Below, piece after piece: positions 34,765-49,634 of a stretch of 64,000 nt of DNA. The DNA comes from Niebla homalea (Eukaryota; Ascomycota; Lecanoromycetes; Lecanorales; Ramalinaceae). The DNA lies in the NCBI GenBank assembly GCA_019925105.1, contig JAHGAU010000009.1:1825830-1889829 (forward strand). The letters run 5' to 3'. The notes under the pieces are model-generated. The model worked only from the letters and a program-made list of their open reading frames with translations. It was not told the origin of the DNA and made no database searches. The translations under genes were made by a program, and so were the position numbers. Each line of letters starts with the position of its first letter. The first letter of the stretch is position 1.

Positions 34765-35871
34765 TCAGATCCTATATACCATCTTTCTCCCTTTCCCCGC
34801 ACCATTTCCCCCACCCGCCCCAGGCGCCAGCCCACCAGAAATCCCCTCTAGACCGCCCTCCATGATCTCGATCTTACTCAATTTGATCTTCCCAGCGGAT
34901 GCCATTGGCTCAATGTGCCGCCACCATTTGCCGGCGAAGGCCTTGTCTTCAGGCTTCGCAGCGACCTCGGAAGAGTCATCGCCTTTCTTGAAGGCATTAC
35001 CCACGGCCGTGTGGTACAAGACAGACTTGATGGAGACGTCGTTTCGAATGATGTGCAACTTAGGGTTGGGATAAAGTGTGCTGGCGATCAGGCCGCTATT
35101 GTCGCCAAGGGCAGAAAGGCATGTTGTGAGACTGGAGGTCTGCGAAATGGTGTCAAAGACCTTGGAGAGGGTATAGGACGTGTATTCAGCATGGACTCGG
35201 AGCAAGCGGGATCATGCTGGAAGGAAATGGTAAGCATTGCTTGCATGAAGATGTTGAATCAGAGGTTCACATGCGTAGTCAAAAGCCGCCTCTGCTCCCA
35301 AAGCTTTTATCTTGATGTAGTCTTTGGGACTGCACGTGCTACACGAGCTCCGGAAAGCAGTGTTAGCTGCATAGCTAACATCCCCGTAGCAGTGCTGCCT
35401 CCATACACTAGCACAAACTCATCGCCTTTTGCAATTGCATCGAGAGCCGGGAAAGGAAGCCCAAGAGTCTGGCACAGCGCCTGTCCCACGGTGGTAATCC
35501 CAACCCCGAGAATTGCACCTTGTTCAAATGACATACTCTTCGGCGCCTTCATCATCAAATGCTCAAACGCAAGGACAACTCCTGCAAAAGCCCATTACTC
35601 GTGGTTGGAAGCCACGCTCCCATGAACAAAGCCAGCCAGCCACCCTGTGTCCTGGGTGAAGGGAGGCCACATCCTCTCCGACCTCGACTATGGCACTGAA
35701 CTCAACTACGTTGATGGATCCAATTGCTGGTACCCCGTCTAAAGTCTTCCAGTCTGTTGGATTCAAGCTGACGGCGTGGGTGCGGACAATTAGCTCACCA
35801 GGGCCTGGGACTGGAATCGGACTCTCTTTGACTTTGACTTTCCCACGTGCGGTGGCGATGACTTCCTGCAC
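34765..35871 (-). pseudogene. Broken zinc-type alcohol dehydrogenase-like (MDR) enoyl reductase
   Basis: The minus strand holds an MDR-family oxidoreductase in pieces. The N-terminal GroES-like part (GKVKVKESPIPVPGPGELIV, SLNPTDWKTLDG, ending HPGHRVAGW) begins at a GTG; no ATG is seen. A tandem CTGG duplication near 35,636 shifts the frame. The next piece (FVHGSVASNHE) meets a TAA at 35597-35595, then continues with MKAPKSMSFEQGAILGVGIT, and the nucleotide-binding loop VLVYGGSTATG is intact. The frame breaks again near 35,330 and the C-terminal part occupies 35205-34765. At least three independent lesions make it a clear pseudogene. Closest relatives would be fungal trans-acting enoyl reductase-like proteins. 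Confidence 0.75.
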
Positions 35872-36185
35872 CCCACAGGAAAGCTGACAATCATGCTCCA
35901 GCCCACATTGGGACAGAACGACACGATCACAAACATCAAGAAGGCCCTATCGACTGCTCGATCCCTGAGCCTGCCAATATACTATGACCCCCACCATGAA
36001 TGGACCGCCAAAGCATCTGAAATTGGGGCCTCATGTCTTCAAGTAACATCGGTCAGCGGCAGACCCACTTCTTCGAAGCCGGGATCTTTGGGGCAGACAT
36101 TTTTGAAGGTCTTCAGCCACAGGCGGAAGTGGGGGAGTTCGTGGTCAACAAGTACTCGAACAGCAATTGCGTAACGAGGAGGTAG
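35852..36185 (+). pseudogene. Isochorismatase-like hydrolase fragment
   Basis: The plus-strand frame reads DFLHPTGKLTIMLQPTLGQN, then ALSTARSLSLPIYYDPHHEW, a pattern typical of isochorismatase-family hydrolases. A run of four G near 36,024-36,028 changes frame, after which HFFEAGIFGADIFEGL and PQAEVGEFVVNKYSNSNC follow to a TAG at 36183-36185. The catalytic Asp at the N-terminus and the half with the catalytic Cys are missing. It is a truncated, frameshifted fragment. Its left end overlaps the first codons of the MDR pseudogene on the other strand, so the two were brought together by a rearrangement or lost their spacer. Confidence 0.6.
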
Positions 36186-36590
36186 GCGAAGGAAGCACGG
36201 CTCAGCTCAGCGGTGCGTGTGCGATTGACATTCCGGTCGTAGAGCTCTAGGTGAAAGCGGTCTGCTGCAAGCTGATGTTCCTCTTCAGTGCCTTCTGGAA
36301 CACCAATCTCGATCTTGTAGCTCAGCTCTGCAGCTTTTGAGTGTTATCACCGGGCATTGCCTGCACCCAAGAATGGTCTGCGTCGCGAAAAAGGCTGGAG
36401 GATGTGTGACGTGCAGGTCACCAAAGGTGAAGGTGTGTAGATTGGTTTTCAATTGATTAGCGTGCGGTTACTGTCGTACTGATATAGAGAGCAGTGCAAT
36501 GGCGTCACCCCAATAGGTAGTCCGTGTGCTGTCAAGAAACGGAATTGTGTTCCATACAGCCGTGGCTACATTTTTCGCGATCCACAGACT
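36186..36590. other. Intergenic debris
   Basis: No gene recognised between the two pseudogenes. Confidence 0.35.
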
Positions 36591-38061
36591 GCTGCCCGAT
36601 CAGGATGCTCTCCATCGGATGGCTTGAGGATCTCAGCCAGGTCGCTCCGTGCCCCCACGATTCCGCAGATCTCTACAAGGCAACATGATGAAGATCAGTT
36701 GCTTGGCCATTTCCTCAACCAATTCATCTTCAAGGACGAGCTTCGTGAGCTGTCGTCATTTTTGTGGGTCGAAGCTTTGCCGGATCTCAAGAGTGGTGGC
36801 CGAAGCATTTCCAGAGCCATATGTGCCCTCACCACTTCAGTGCTAGGGCGGCAGAATAATGAAGATCGACCGTTGCAGCGCAGCGCTTTCGCATACGGCA
36901 TGACACTAGGAAGCCTCCGACAGGATCTTAGCGGAAAGCGATCTATGCTGAGTACTGGAACGCTGTAAGTTCGTCAAGGTCATGCCTGCAGCGAGGACTG
37001 ATGATTTTCAAGAGCGACATGCCAGGTACTTGTTTTGCATCAGGTAGGCGCTACACTGTGAATCTTGTTGGGCTGTCTGACAGTTGTTCACAGTTTCTTG
37101 GAGAATATCCAGGCAAACAGGATTGGATGAGCCATCTGCATGGGATTGCACAGATCGTTCACCTCAACGGACCTAAGCAATATCGATGGGGTCTCGCCCA
37201 GAGACTGTTCCTAGCCTCCCGCAGCAATCTGGTAAGCGCTATCATATTACCTTACTCGTTTACGTAACTGGCAACCATCAATTCGCTAACCTCATACTCG
37301 TCAAATTGTTGCAGCCCTGTGTTCGCGGAAGGCTAACTTCTTAAGCGAGAAAAAGTGGCTCACCATTCCTTGGGAGATGACACCAAAATCTCACTATCAG
37401 ACATTGATAGACCTGATGACTCACTTACCAGGCCTACTAGAGTGTGCAGAGACGATCAGGGACGGTGAGAGATACTCGATATTGACACATCAGAGACTTC
37501 AGCTTGTGAATCGCTGTTGGGACCTCGAAAGCCACTTCAGTAGTTGGTACACAGAATTGAGCTCTAGCCAGATCTTACCCTGGCTTACCGTCTGTAGCCA
37601 GCCTGAATATGCGAACAACCCTTTCCCGCGATCGTACCAATTCCCCAATCTCGCGATAGCTCATATACACTGCATGGGCTTCAATGCAGATGATCTGCAA
37701 TATGCTAAGCTTAAGCTACGAGGCCCTGTCAGGTATCCTATTACAGCACTGAGCACCCCATTGCTCTGCGATGTCCGACGTAATACAGCGTCGTGGCCTG
37801 TCTCCAAAACAGGCATCGATCGATGCCGTTGTGGGTACATTACTTCGATCGGGCGAACGTATGTATGATATTGACATTCTTCGATCATTGAGAGAGGAAC
37901 ATGACATCCCTTCGTTTGCCTGTAAGATATATTTGTCCATGAAATATTGTTTGAAGGAGGATTCACGGATTCTGGGTCCGCAAACCACACTGTTCCCGGT
38001 GAAAATGGCGGTTCGTTGTTTCACTGCGGGGCTGCCGAGTACGAAGACTCATCCCTGCTAA
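36591..38061 (+). pseudogene. Fungal-type transcription factor lacking its zinc cluster
   Basis: Pieces in three frames match the middle homology and C-terminal regions of Zn2Cys6 transcription factors: QHDEDQLLGHFLNQFI, WVEALPDL, SVLGRQNNED, then WMSHLHGIAQIVHLNGP with LAQRLFLASR. After an intron-like gap come FLSEKKWLTIPWEM, SQILPWLTV, FPRSYQFPNLAIAHIH, and finally RRGLSPKQASIDAVVGTLLR and KEDSRILGPQTTLFPVKMAV to a stop at 38,061. The splice at 37,232/37,315 leaves a phase error that produces a TAA after nine codons. No CX2CX6C zinc cluster is seen upstream. It is probably a 5'-truncated pseudogene. A regulator for the adjacent broken metabolic genes is a reasonable inference. Confidence 0.55.
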
Positions 38062-38472
38062 CTTTTGACCATTATAGACGTACTTAGGTCCAAGGGTATT
38101 CGTTTCAGTCGCAAAATGCTGGAAATTTACAAGGGCCTAATTCTGCGCGGCATCTGCTCATGACAAGGTGACTTATCCCAATGGAGGACACACATAGGCC
38201 AAGTTTAAGAACTAGGGGAGAGGCGTCACGGTAGTCGCGGTCGAGCTTCGTTCACTTGATAGGTAGCAATTCGGAACTTGTGTCCAGACATGGCTAGCTG
38301 GATAGTTCCATTACGATCCTTATCGCCCGACCAGCTGATCGGGTTCCAGAGCATCTTATAACTAGACCCTCACCATGGACCTCCCGAGGCAAGAGAATTG
38401 TGCCCCCTTCGAGGTATTGACATAGTGTGAGACTTATTGTTGATGTTGTATACTCATGACAAACGCACCAGA
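38062..38472. other. Intergenic
   Basis: No gene seen; promoter side of the aldehyde dehydrogenase remnant. Confidence 0.4.
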
Positions 38473-39170
38473 ATGTCTTCTCAATTCCATTATCAGGCCA
38501 TGAGTCCTGTGACAGGCGACTCTGGAACAGGATTACATACTTTTCAAGACGATAAGGTCATGGGTCTGCTAACCCAGGCGTAAGAGGCACACAGTTCCTG
38601 GCGTTCATCATCTCCATTCGAACGAGTCAAGTGGGTGAACCGCGCAGCTACCTTCCTCCGACAGCGGAGGGACGAGTATGCCATGCTGGCGACGAAGGAG
38701 ATGGTAAAACTCATCGCCCAGTCATACTATGAAGTTGATCTCTCGGCTTCAACCCTTGAATACTACGCCAGCCACGCCAAGAAGTTCCTCGAAGTCCAGA
38801 CATTGGCCAAAGCACCTGACTGTCAAGTCTACATTGAGCCCATTAAAGTCATCGTCGCCCTCGAACCCTCGAACTTCCCTCCTTATCAGCTCGCCAGAGT
38901 CGCGGGGCCCCAACTGATAACTGGCAACGTCGTGCTAGCCAAGCATACTCCTAGCGCTCCTCAATGTGCGCTCGCGTTTGAAAAGCTCTTTATTAATACC
39001 GGAGCTCCGCGTGGTATCTGGACCAATCTTTTCTGTACCAACGAGCAAGTAGGGCTATTAATCAAGGATGATCGAGTCCATAGCGTGACCTTGACAGGTA
39101 GCGAGGCCGGAGGAGCGTCAATCGTAAAGTAAGCTGGAAGTGAGCTGAAGAAAGTTATCCTGGGACTTAA
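38473..39170 (+). pseudogene. Truncated aldehyde dehydrogenase (succinate-semialdehyde type)
   Basis: An ATG at 38473 opens a frame reading MSSQFHYQAMSPVTGDSG. It is interrupted by a TAA at 38581 inside LLTQA-stop-EAHSSW, then continues through FERVKWVNRAATFLRQRRDE, EPSNFPPYQLARVAGPQLIT, GNVVLAKHTPSAPQCALA and VHSVTLTGSE to a second TAA at 39130-39132. Beyond that stop AGSELKKVILGL still fits the family before the RIP-degraded block begins. Both stops sit where CAA (Gln) would be expected, a C-to-T change in a CpA context. The catalytic Glu and Cys are in the missing C-terminal half. Family assignment is to NAD(P)-dependent aldehyde dehydrogenases; the subfamily is inferred. Confidence 0.75.
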
Positions 39171-39727
39171 TAAATAAGGGGATTCTTAACGGTTTATTAA
39201 AGCAGGTAAATAAAGCTTTAAAAGTTAATAATTAAGTTATAATAAATAAAAAATAAGTAAATAAAGCTGGCTTCTTTATAAAACCGATAATTATAATAAA
39301 TATTATTAATAAAAACCCGTTATTTTAATAAGAAATATTTAAACTTATTATATTATTTTATATAATAAATATTAAAAAAGAAACTATAAAGCTTATTAAT
39401 ATAACGTTTTTTAACCTTAATTTATCCGTTCTTTTTAATAATATTAAATATATATAAAGTATAATAATAAAAATTAAAAATAATTTAATTTTTATTAATA
39501 ATAAAAATTATTTTATTTTAAAGGCACCGTTTAAAGGCGTTAAATAATCTAAATTAAAACGTAAGCTTTTAAAGTTAATTATAAGTAAATTTATTAATAA
39601 GAAGTTAATTAAAGTTAAAGTTTAATAAAATCTTTTAATAAATAAGGTACTTATATATTATTAAAGTATATTTTATAAAAAAATATAAAGTCTTAATAAT
39701 TAAATAATATTTTTAAAATATTTTAAC
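39095..39727 (+). repeat. 633-bp direct repeat, copy A
   Basis: It begins CAGGTAGCGAGGCCGGAGG inside the aldehyde dehydrogenase and runs into A+T-rich DNA. It aligns without any gap to 49,635-50,267 at a constant offset of 10,540. Differences are mainly C/T and G/A transitions with a few transversions, as expected when both copies were hit by RIP. Copy A continues into other A+T-rich DNA at its right end. Confidence 0.9.
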
Positions 39728-41483
39728 TTTATAACTTAAAAGTATATATTAAGTATTTATATCGTTTTATAAAATAAAAAATAAATAATATATAAAGTAA
39801 TTTTAAAGTAAAAATATATATTTAAAAGAATAAATATATTTATATAAAGAAGTTTTTATTTATTTTAATAATTAAGCAGAAATCTTATAAATTATACCGT
39901 TATAAATATTTAAAACGTTACCGTTAATTACGTATCCGTTATTTTATATATACATTATAAGTATTTCCTTAATTTATTAATTATAATTATTAAATTAAAT
40001 ACTTTAACGTATTTTTTTATAAATTTAAAGTAAATAATATTATATTTTAATAAGAATAAAAGGCTTAATTAAAATTTTCTTTTAAAATTCTTTTATTAAA
40101 TATAAGCTTTTACTTTAATCTCTTTTTATTTAATAAAGTTTAAAATCCAATATAGAATAACGTTTTTTTATTTTTAAATAAATTAAAGAATTTTTTTTTA
40201 AATTTTTTTTTATATAAGTTTAATTCTATTATAATTTATTATTATTTATTACGATATTTATTTTAATGATATATAATTAATTTTCCTTTAATCCTTTTAT
40301 TAAAAGTATAAAAAATAAAAACCTTAATTATTATTAAAAAAAGGTTAGTTTACTTTTTAAACTTCTTATAAATAAATATCGTTTAATACTTTATATAATA
40401 CTTAATTAAGTAAATTATACCTTATTATTTTAATAGGTTATAAGCCCGGCTTATATATTTATTATTACGTTTATTAATTTAATAAGTTTTAATTATATTA
40501 TATATACTTTAAATACCTTAAAAGCCATCGTTTTATTATTATAAATATTATAATAACTTTTATAACTACTATAATTATTATAGTATTTAATAATTTTATT
40601 AATTTAATTTTTAATTATTTAAAAAATAAGGAAATTAAAATAAAAATAAAAAAAATTAAAACGCTTTTAATTTAAATTATTATTTATACGTAAAATTATA
40701 AAATATAATAATTTTATATACCGATTTACGTATATATTATAAGGGTATAATAATAGTTATAAAGCTTTTAAATCTGCGGATCCTTAATAAACGTATTAAT
40801 ACCTTTAAAGAATAAAAGGAAATATTTATTTATTATTAAAATAATTAAAGTAATTTATAAAGTTTATTATTACGTATATTTAACCTTTTAATTAAGTTAA
40901 TTATTTAATTTAAGCTATTATTATTTTAGTTTTATATTAAAGTTTACTTTAATTATTATATTAAAGTATGAATATATAAAAAAAAAATTGTTTATTTTTA
41001 AGCCTTTTTTTTTATTAAAATTATTAAAATTTAAATTTATTATAACTTTATTTTTAAAGGCTTTTTATTAAGATTATTAAGAATACGTTAATTATTTTAA
41101 TTTATATATTTTATTATTTTAATTAATAATTAAATTATTTATCTTTAAATAACGTTCCTTTATTTAATATATTATATTTATTTTATAAGCTTTATATTTT
41201 AAATAATCCGTTAAGATTAAGAAGCTTTATTATTTATTAACTTTTAAATTACGGTTTTTATTAAATAAAAAGAAACTCTAGGTTTATTATTATTTACTTT
41301 ATAAATCGTTCCGATATATATATATTTTATTTAAAAAGGCTATAATCTTTAAGGATAACGATTTAGAATATTATTTATTATTATTATTATTTAAGTTATC
41401 CTTATTTAAAAGCTTAATATTATTAATTATAATCCTATTACTTTTTAACGATATAGATTTCTTTAATTTTTAAATTAAATTAC
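39728..41483. other. RIP-degraded A+T-rich DNA, origin not resolved
   Basis: No frame longer than a few dozen codons; CpA and TpG are nearly absent. It is probably old transposon or gene DNA downstream of the aldehyde dehydrogenase, but no protein motif could be read in either strand. Confidence 0.5.
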
Positions 41484-41601
<118 letters not shown>

Positions 41602-44600
41602 GATTAATTGATTGATTGATTTATACTATGGATCTAGTTAGGTTAATTCCGGCGTTCCTTAATACTCGGCTATTTGGCCTTATTAATAACCGTAAAAAAC
41701 CCGATATCTATAACGTTAAGAATAAAAACCGGTATTTACTTAGTTTCCACTTACGTTTTAAGGGTTAAGAGCATTTACGGCTATTTAAAGAGTAAGAATC
41801 TATTTATACGCTTTTTTTAAGAAAACCTATAATATTACGACTGAATCCACTTAAGGGTTGCCTTTAAATTTATTATTCTTCCGTTACCTTATAGGTTTAT
41901 TTAATATTAAAATTTTAAAATTCCGATTATATTATTAAATATCTTTATTAATATATATATTATTATTATTTTATTTATATAATTTTATTAACCAATATAG
42001 TATCGCCTTTTATACCGTTCCGGTATTTATAGCCCCTTTAGCCCCTTATTAAGTATAGTTTTCCCGCCACTACTTTTTATTTTCGGATTAATAATAAGGT
42101 TTCTTAATTAAGTTTTTAATCACTTTATTTATTTCTTTAATTAAGTTAAATTATAATAATAAGCTTATAATTATTATAAATTTAACGGCCGTTTTAATAC
42201 CCTTTTTATTAATAAGTATTTAATGATAATCGTTAATTTCTGTTTTTTTAATTAATCCCGGTTTACGCTCCTTAAATAATAGATAGGAGATTAATACGTA
42301 TATAGTATCCTGTTTTCGTTATTTATATTTATAGCTGGCGTTAATCTAATTACCGGTATATACGATAAAAAGGAAATAAATTAAGTTGTTTTTACTTATC
42401 CGGAGTTAAATTATTAACGCGTTATTACCTTTCCTTATAATCTTATAATGCCAAAGATACTTATTAATAATCTTATTATTATTTAACGCCGGGTATTATC
42501 GCCCTTAAAAAATCGATTCTTTATATTTACGTTAATGCTTTATTTACCTTTTTATAGTCTATAGGGTAATCGCCGTTAACTTCGTCTTTATAGTTTTCTT
42601 CTCTTCCGCCGTTTTTACTTTTAATAAAAATTTATATACTTTTATATTAACTTCTTAAACGTAAATTAGGTTAACCTTTTTTTTAGCTTACTTTAATTTA
42701 ACTTCCGTAAAGGGGATAGGTACTTCTTTTCTATATTTTTTTATTTAAGGCCTTTTATAATTTTAATAAATACGTTTATTTCTTATTAATATAATTAAGT
42801 TCATACCCTTTTTAAGCCTCGTTTAAGTATTTATTTAATTTAAAATTAACTTTATTAATAATATAAAGACTTTAGATTCTAATATTAAGACGGGAGTTAC
42901 TTTATATACTTTACTTATTATTCTTAAATATCGGTTTTAAACTTTTTATAATTATTAAATAAGCTTTTTCCTATATTTAAGCGTATTTTTAAGTACGTAT
43001 TAAATAGCTACCGCGTACGTTATTATAAACTTTATAACCACTTAATAAACGGTTTTAGCCTTTTATAAGGTAACTCTTTACGTTAACGCTATAAAATAAA
43101 TAAGGCCCCTTTCTTATAAAATTATTTTCTTTTAAACCTTTTTTATATAGTCTTTTTAATCCAGTTTTTTATTAATTTATAAATTAAGTACCTTAATATT
43201 AACTTCTGGTTTTACCGTTATATTACTTAAGTTTATTATAGCTATTATATCGTATAACTTTAAACTCTTTATTATATAAATAAACTTATATTTAAACGGG
43301 GCGAATTAAACCTTATATATTTTTATTTATTATAAATAAACTTTATAGGCTTATTTTAACTTTAAATAATTTATATAAATAAACGTATTATAAATAAGGA
43401 AGTAAATATTATTAATAAAGTTTTTTATTTAAACCTTTTATTTTAACTTTATTAAGTCTTTAATAAGTAAGCCGTTAAAGAATAAAAATAAGATTAAAAA
43501 GATAAATAACCTTTAAGGAGTCTTTATTATTACGGGCTTTATTATATTTATTTTTTATCTTAAACTAATTAACGTTATTCAGTTACTTAAGAAACTTTCT
43601 ATTTAATTTATAAAGAAAAATAAAATCCCCTTTTTCTGTAAATTATATAGTAATTTTTAATAATTTATTTTATTAAATATCTTTATAATATTTAAGGAAA
43701 AAAGACTTATAATATATTTTTTCCTATAACCTTATATTATATATACGTTATTAATTAAGCCTTTAAGAGTTATTTCCGTCGATTATTTTCTTTTTATTTT
43801 TATTTATTAATTAAAGAGTAGCCTATATTTTTTTACGTAATTATTTAAGATCTTTATAATTATTATCTTTAAAGTTTTCTTTAACATATAAAGGAATATT
43901 GTAAGTTTATATAACTTTATTTTTAAGTAATTTAACTTAACCGGTTTCTTAAGGATAATCGTTTTAATTTCTTTAAATTTACGGAGGTAATATCTTATAT
44001 TAAAATAAGCTTAAAATAAGTAAATAAAAACCTCTTTAAATAATGACGTTACTATAGATAGGAACCTATTTAATATGCCGTTAAGTCCGGGGGCTTTATC
44101 CTTTTTTAGTTTATTAATTGCCTTAATTATTATCTCTTAAGTTATTACCTTATTTATTATTATTAATTTAAAATATATTATGCCGTCGATATTTATTAAG
44201 TTAACTTCCGATAACGGAGGAAAGAATACCCCTTTAAAAGCCTTAATCTTACCGTTAAAGGTATTTATTATTATATTATTTAATCTTTTTAAAGGTAAAA
44301 ACTTAAAAATAAATTTAAGTTTTTTACTTTATTCCTTACCGTATTTTACTAGCTTTTAAATATTATAAAGGGAAACCGCTGACTTATATATTATAACCCG
44401 GAAGTATATTTACTTAACCTTTTAAATAATTCTTTTTTTTTCTTTTTAAGCTTTTTTTAACCGCTAAAATATTTCCCGGTTTTTATATTTAATAGTTTAC
44501 TTTATAAGCGTTTTTACCTTTATAATCGCTTTTATATATTTTTTATTTTAATAAGTTTTAACTTTTTAAAACGGCTTTATTATTAAGATTATAATATTAA

Positions 44601-47379
44601 TTACTTTGTTTAAAGCCTTTATTATCCGTTTTATAAAACGGTCGATTTATTCCTTATTATTAAGCCGGAGGAGCTTTATTAATTAAGATATTATATTTAT
44701 TATCTTTATAAATACCTTAATTTCCTTAATCGTCTTTTACGCTCGTTTAAATAGTAAAGGCGGAGTTATATTAATGGATCAATTTAAGGTTATTTATATC
44801 GGGACGTAATTTAAACCGTATTTTAGGTCCTTTCGGGGTCCGTATATTATAATTAAGTTAATAATATTTTTTAAGTTAAATATTAAGTTAATCGTAATTT
44901 TAAGTTTATAGCTTTCTTATATAATAGTCCCTTTTAACGTTAATAACGTGAAATTAAACCGTATAATAATTATTAATAGTTTTTTAAATTTAATATAATT
45001 AATTATATAACCGTCTTTATTTTATTAAACGTAATAAAAATTAAAGTCCTTTATTAAAAGGTATTTATTAAATATAATTATAATATCCTTAAGTAACGGG
45101 ATTATAAAAGGTTCCTTCCTATTAACCGGTAACGGATTATATATATTATAAATATTTAAATTATTTTTAATATCTTTTTCTTATATAATTTAGAATATAT
45201 ATAGGTTCCTTCCGTAATAAATAACGTTTTAATTATTTATATTTAACCTTTTATTAATAAAAAAATACGTTTATATCGTTTTATTACCTTTAAAGGTTAA
45301 GTAAAAATTATCTTTTAAATTAATCGAAAAGTAAATATACGGATTATACGGTAATTCTTATATTATTATAATATTAATATCCTTTATTTTTTTAAATTTA
45401 AATATTAATATTACGGCTTTAATTACTTTCTTACGTACGTTATATTATATTACCCTTAAAAGTATAAATATATTAAATATTGACGTCCGTTAAGCTTTCC
45501 TTATTAACTTTTATTTATATAAATAATCTCTTTTTAAGGTTAAGCGTTATTTATTTTAATTTTCTTATTATAATAGTAATCTTAATTAAGCGGCCGGCTT
45601 TAAAGGTTAATATCGCTATAAATTTCCTTTTCTTTATATTATTGGTTATTACGTTTTATCCTTCCTTATTTAATAAGTTCCGTTTATATCTTAAGACCGT
45701 TTTTAATTACTTTATTGGTTTAAGTTTATATAAGTTATAACGTTAAATTTTAACCGTTATCTTAATTTCTTTACGTTAAATCTTTTTCGTTTTTACCGTA
45801 TATTATAAGTTTTATATTAAGTAATTATTATTATTATACGCCGCGTATTTCGGCGCGTTTTTCATTAAACCCTTTATTATTAAGCCAGCGTATTTATACC
45901 TATTATACTTTTTAATATATACCATATATTTTATATTATTGGGGCACCTCGTGGTAATATATCCGTACCCCTGATATTTAAAGTATTAATAAATATCCGC
46001 TGCCCGGTCCTAAGGTCTCGTTAATTTAAGGAACTTACCCTTTATCACCCCTTTATTACCCTTTTATCGAGGATATCATCGTATATCCTTATTAATATTA
46101 CGCTTAAGATAACCGTAGAATATCTTTTTATACGACTGAAAACGTCTAGCCTCTTTATTATAAAGGGGAAACTATAATCGATAATCTTTAACTTAAGGTA
46201 AAGGACCGTATTCTCTTTCTTTATCCGTTTTAAAATAACTTCCCCTTCCTCCCCCGTAAACCTTATTAAGTATATCTTATTTACCGCAATAATAAAGGAT
46301 TACCTTAATACCTTTACCGTCTTATACCCTTTTTTACCGGTTTATCCCTTTAATTTCTTTAATCCCTCCTTTATTTTTAATAAAACTATATTAAGGAAAA
46401 TATTTTTATTTTATAGTTTACGTATTATAATAATTTACTTTATTAATAACTTTCTTATTATTTTAAACGCCTTTATTAATTATAGCGGGTTTATTTTTAC
46501 TGTTATATTCTTCTTTTTTTCATTCGATAATTATATGATTATTATTTTCATTTTCTTTAACGCTGTTATTTTCTTCCCCGCCCTTATTTCCTTTACCGTT
46601 AACGCCGGTATTATTTTTACGGCTTTTATTACTTAGTTTATTTTTACTTTTTTCTTTAAAGTTTTTTCTATTATTTTTTTATTTTATACGTATCCTTTTT
46701 ATTTTTTTTTATTTCCGTTTATTAACGTTTTTATTACCGCCTTTTAAGCTTTATATAACCTCTTTAACTTCCTTAAATTTCTCCCCGTATTTACGTAAAA
46801 GTCTCTTATTTTTTATAATCTGATTTATAGTATTAATTAAGTTTTTAACGTAATATTTTTCTATATAATTATAAGAAGGCCTTTTAATACCTTTATCGTT
46901 TCTTTTTTTTTTATTTTTCCTCCGCGTATTTAATAATTACCTTTTTTTATAATTTATTCTTATCTATTTAATATTTTTTTATCTTTATTTAACTTTCTTT
47001 TAATTTATATATACTTAATAAAACCTTTTACGTTTCTATTTACCCTTTATCCGTCCCTGCGTACCGTCCTTATCCCTTTTATTTTTTATTTATTACCCTT
47101 TATAATAATACCTTTATACGTTATATACGTTTATTTACGTATATCTTATTAATTATAAGTTCCTTATTTAATTTAAAACCTTTTTATCTCGTATTTATCG
47201 CGTTATTCATACGATTTATTACCGTTCCTATTAACCTAAACTATTTACCCTTCCTTCCCCTTTATTTTTATTATTATTCCGCCTCCGCTTATCGTATTTA
47301 AGGTATTATCCTTATTATTACTTAAGTTATATACGCGTGCATCGTTTCTAACCTCTGGGGTCCCGTTATTCGTCGCCAT
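41602..47379 (-). mobile_element. RIP-inactivated non-LTR (Tad/I-like LINE) retrotransposon
   Basis: On the minus strand, short in-frame stretches separated by stops match LINE proteins. ORF1 would start with the ATG at 47379 (MATNNGTPEVRNDARVYNLS). Around 44,110-44,060 the reverse transcriptase signature NKLKKDKAPGLNGI, a degraded KAPGPDGI box, is legible. At about 43,230-43,000 the C-terminal part of the RT region reads IKVLNL, then INKKLD, KDYIKKV and KTVY, in the family order. The length of about 5.8 kb suits a two-ORF element of the Tad1/I group. Hundreds of TAA/TAG codons and the lack of CpA show that RIP killed it. It lies between two (ATT)n tracts. Strand and RT identity are firm; clade is inferred. 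Confidence 0.75.
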
Positions 47380-47381
47380 CC

Positions 47382-49634
<2,253 letters not shown>

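Noticed and set aside
45480..45740. 86-codon frame in the repeat block
   Set aside because: Lies antisense within the LINE; A+T-rich chance frame without motifs.
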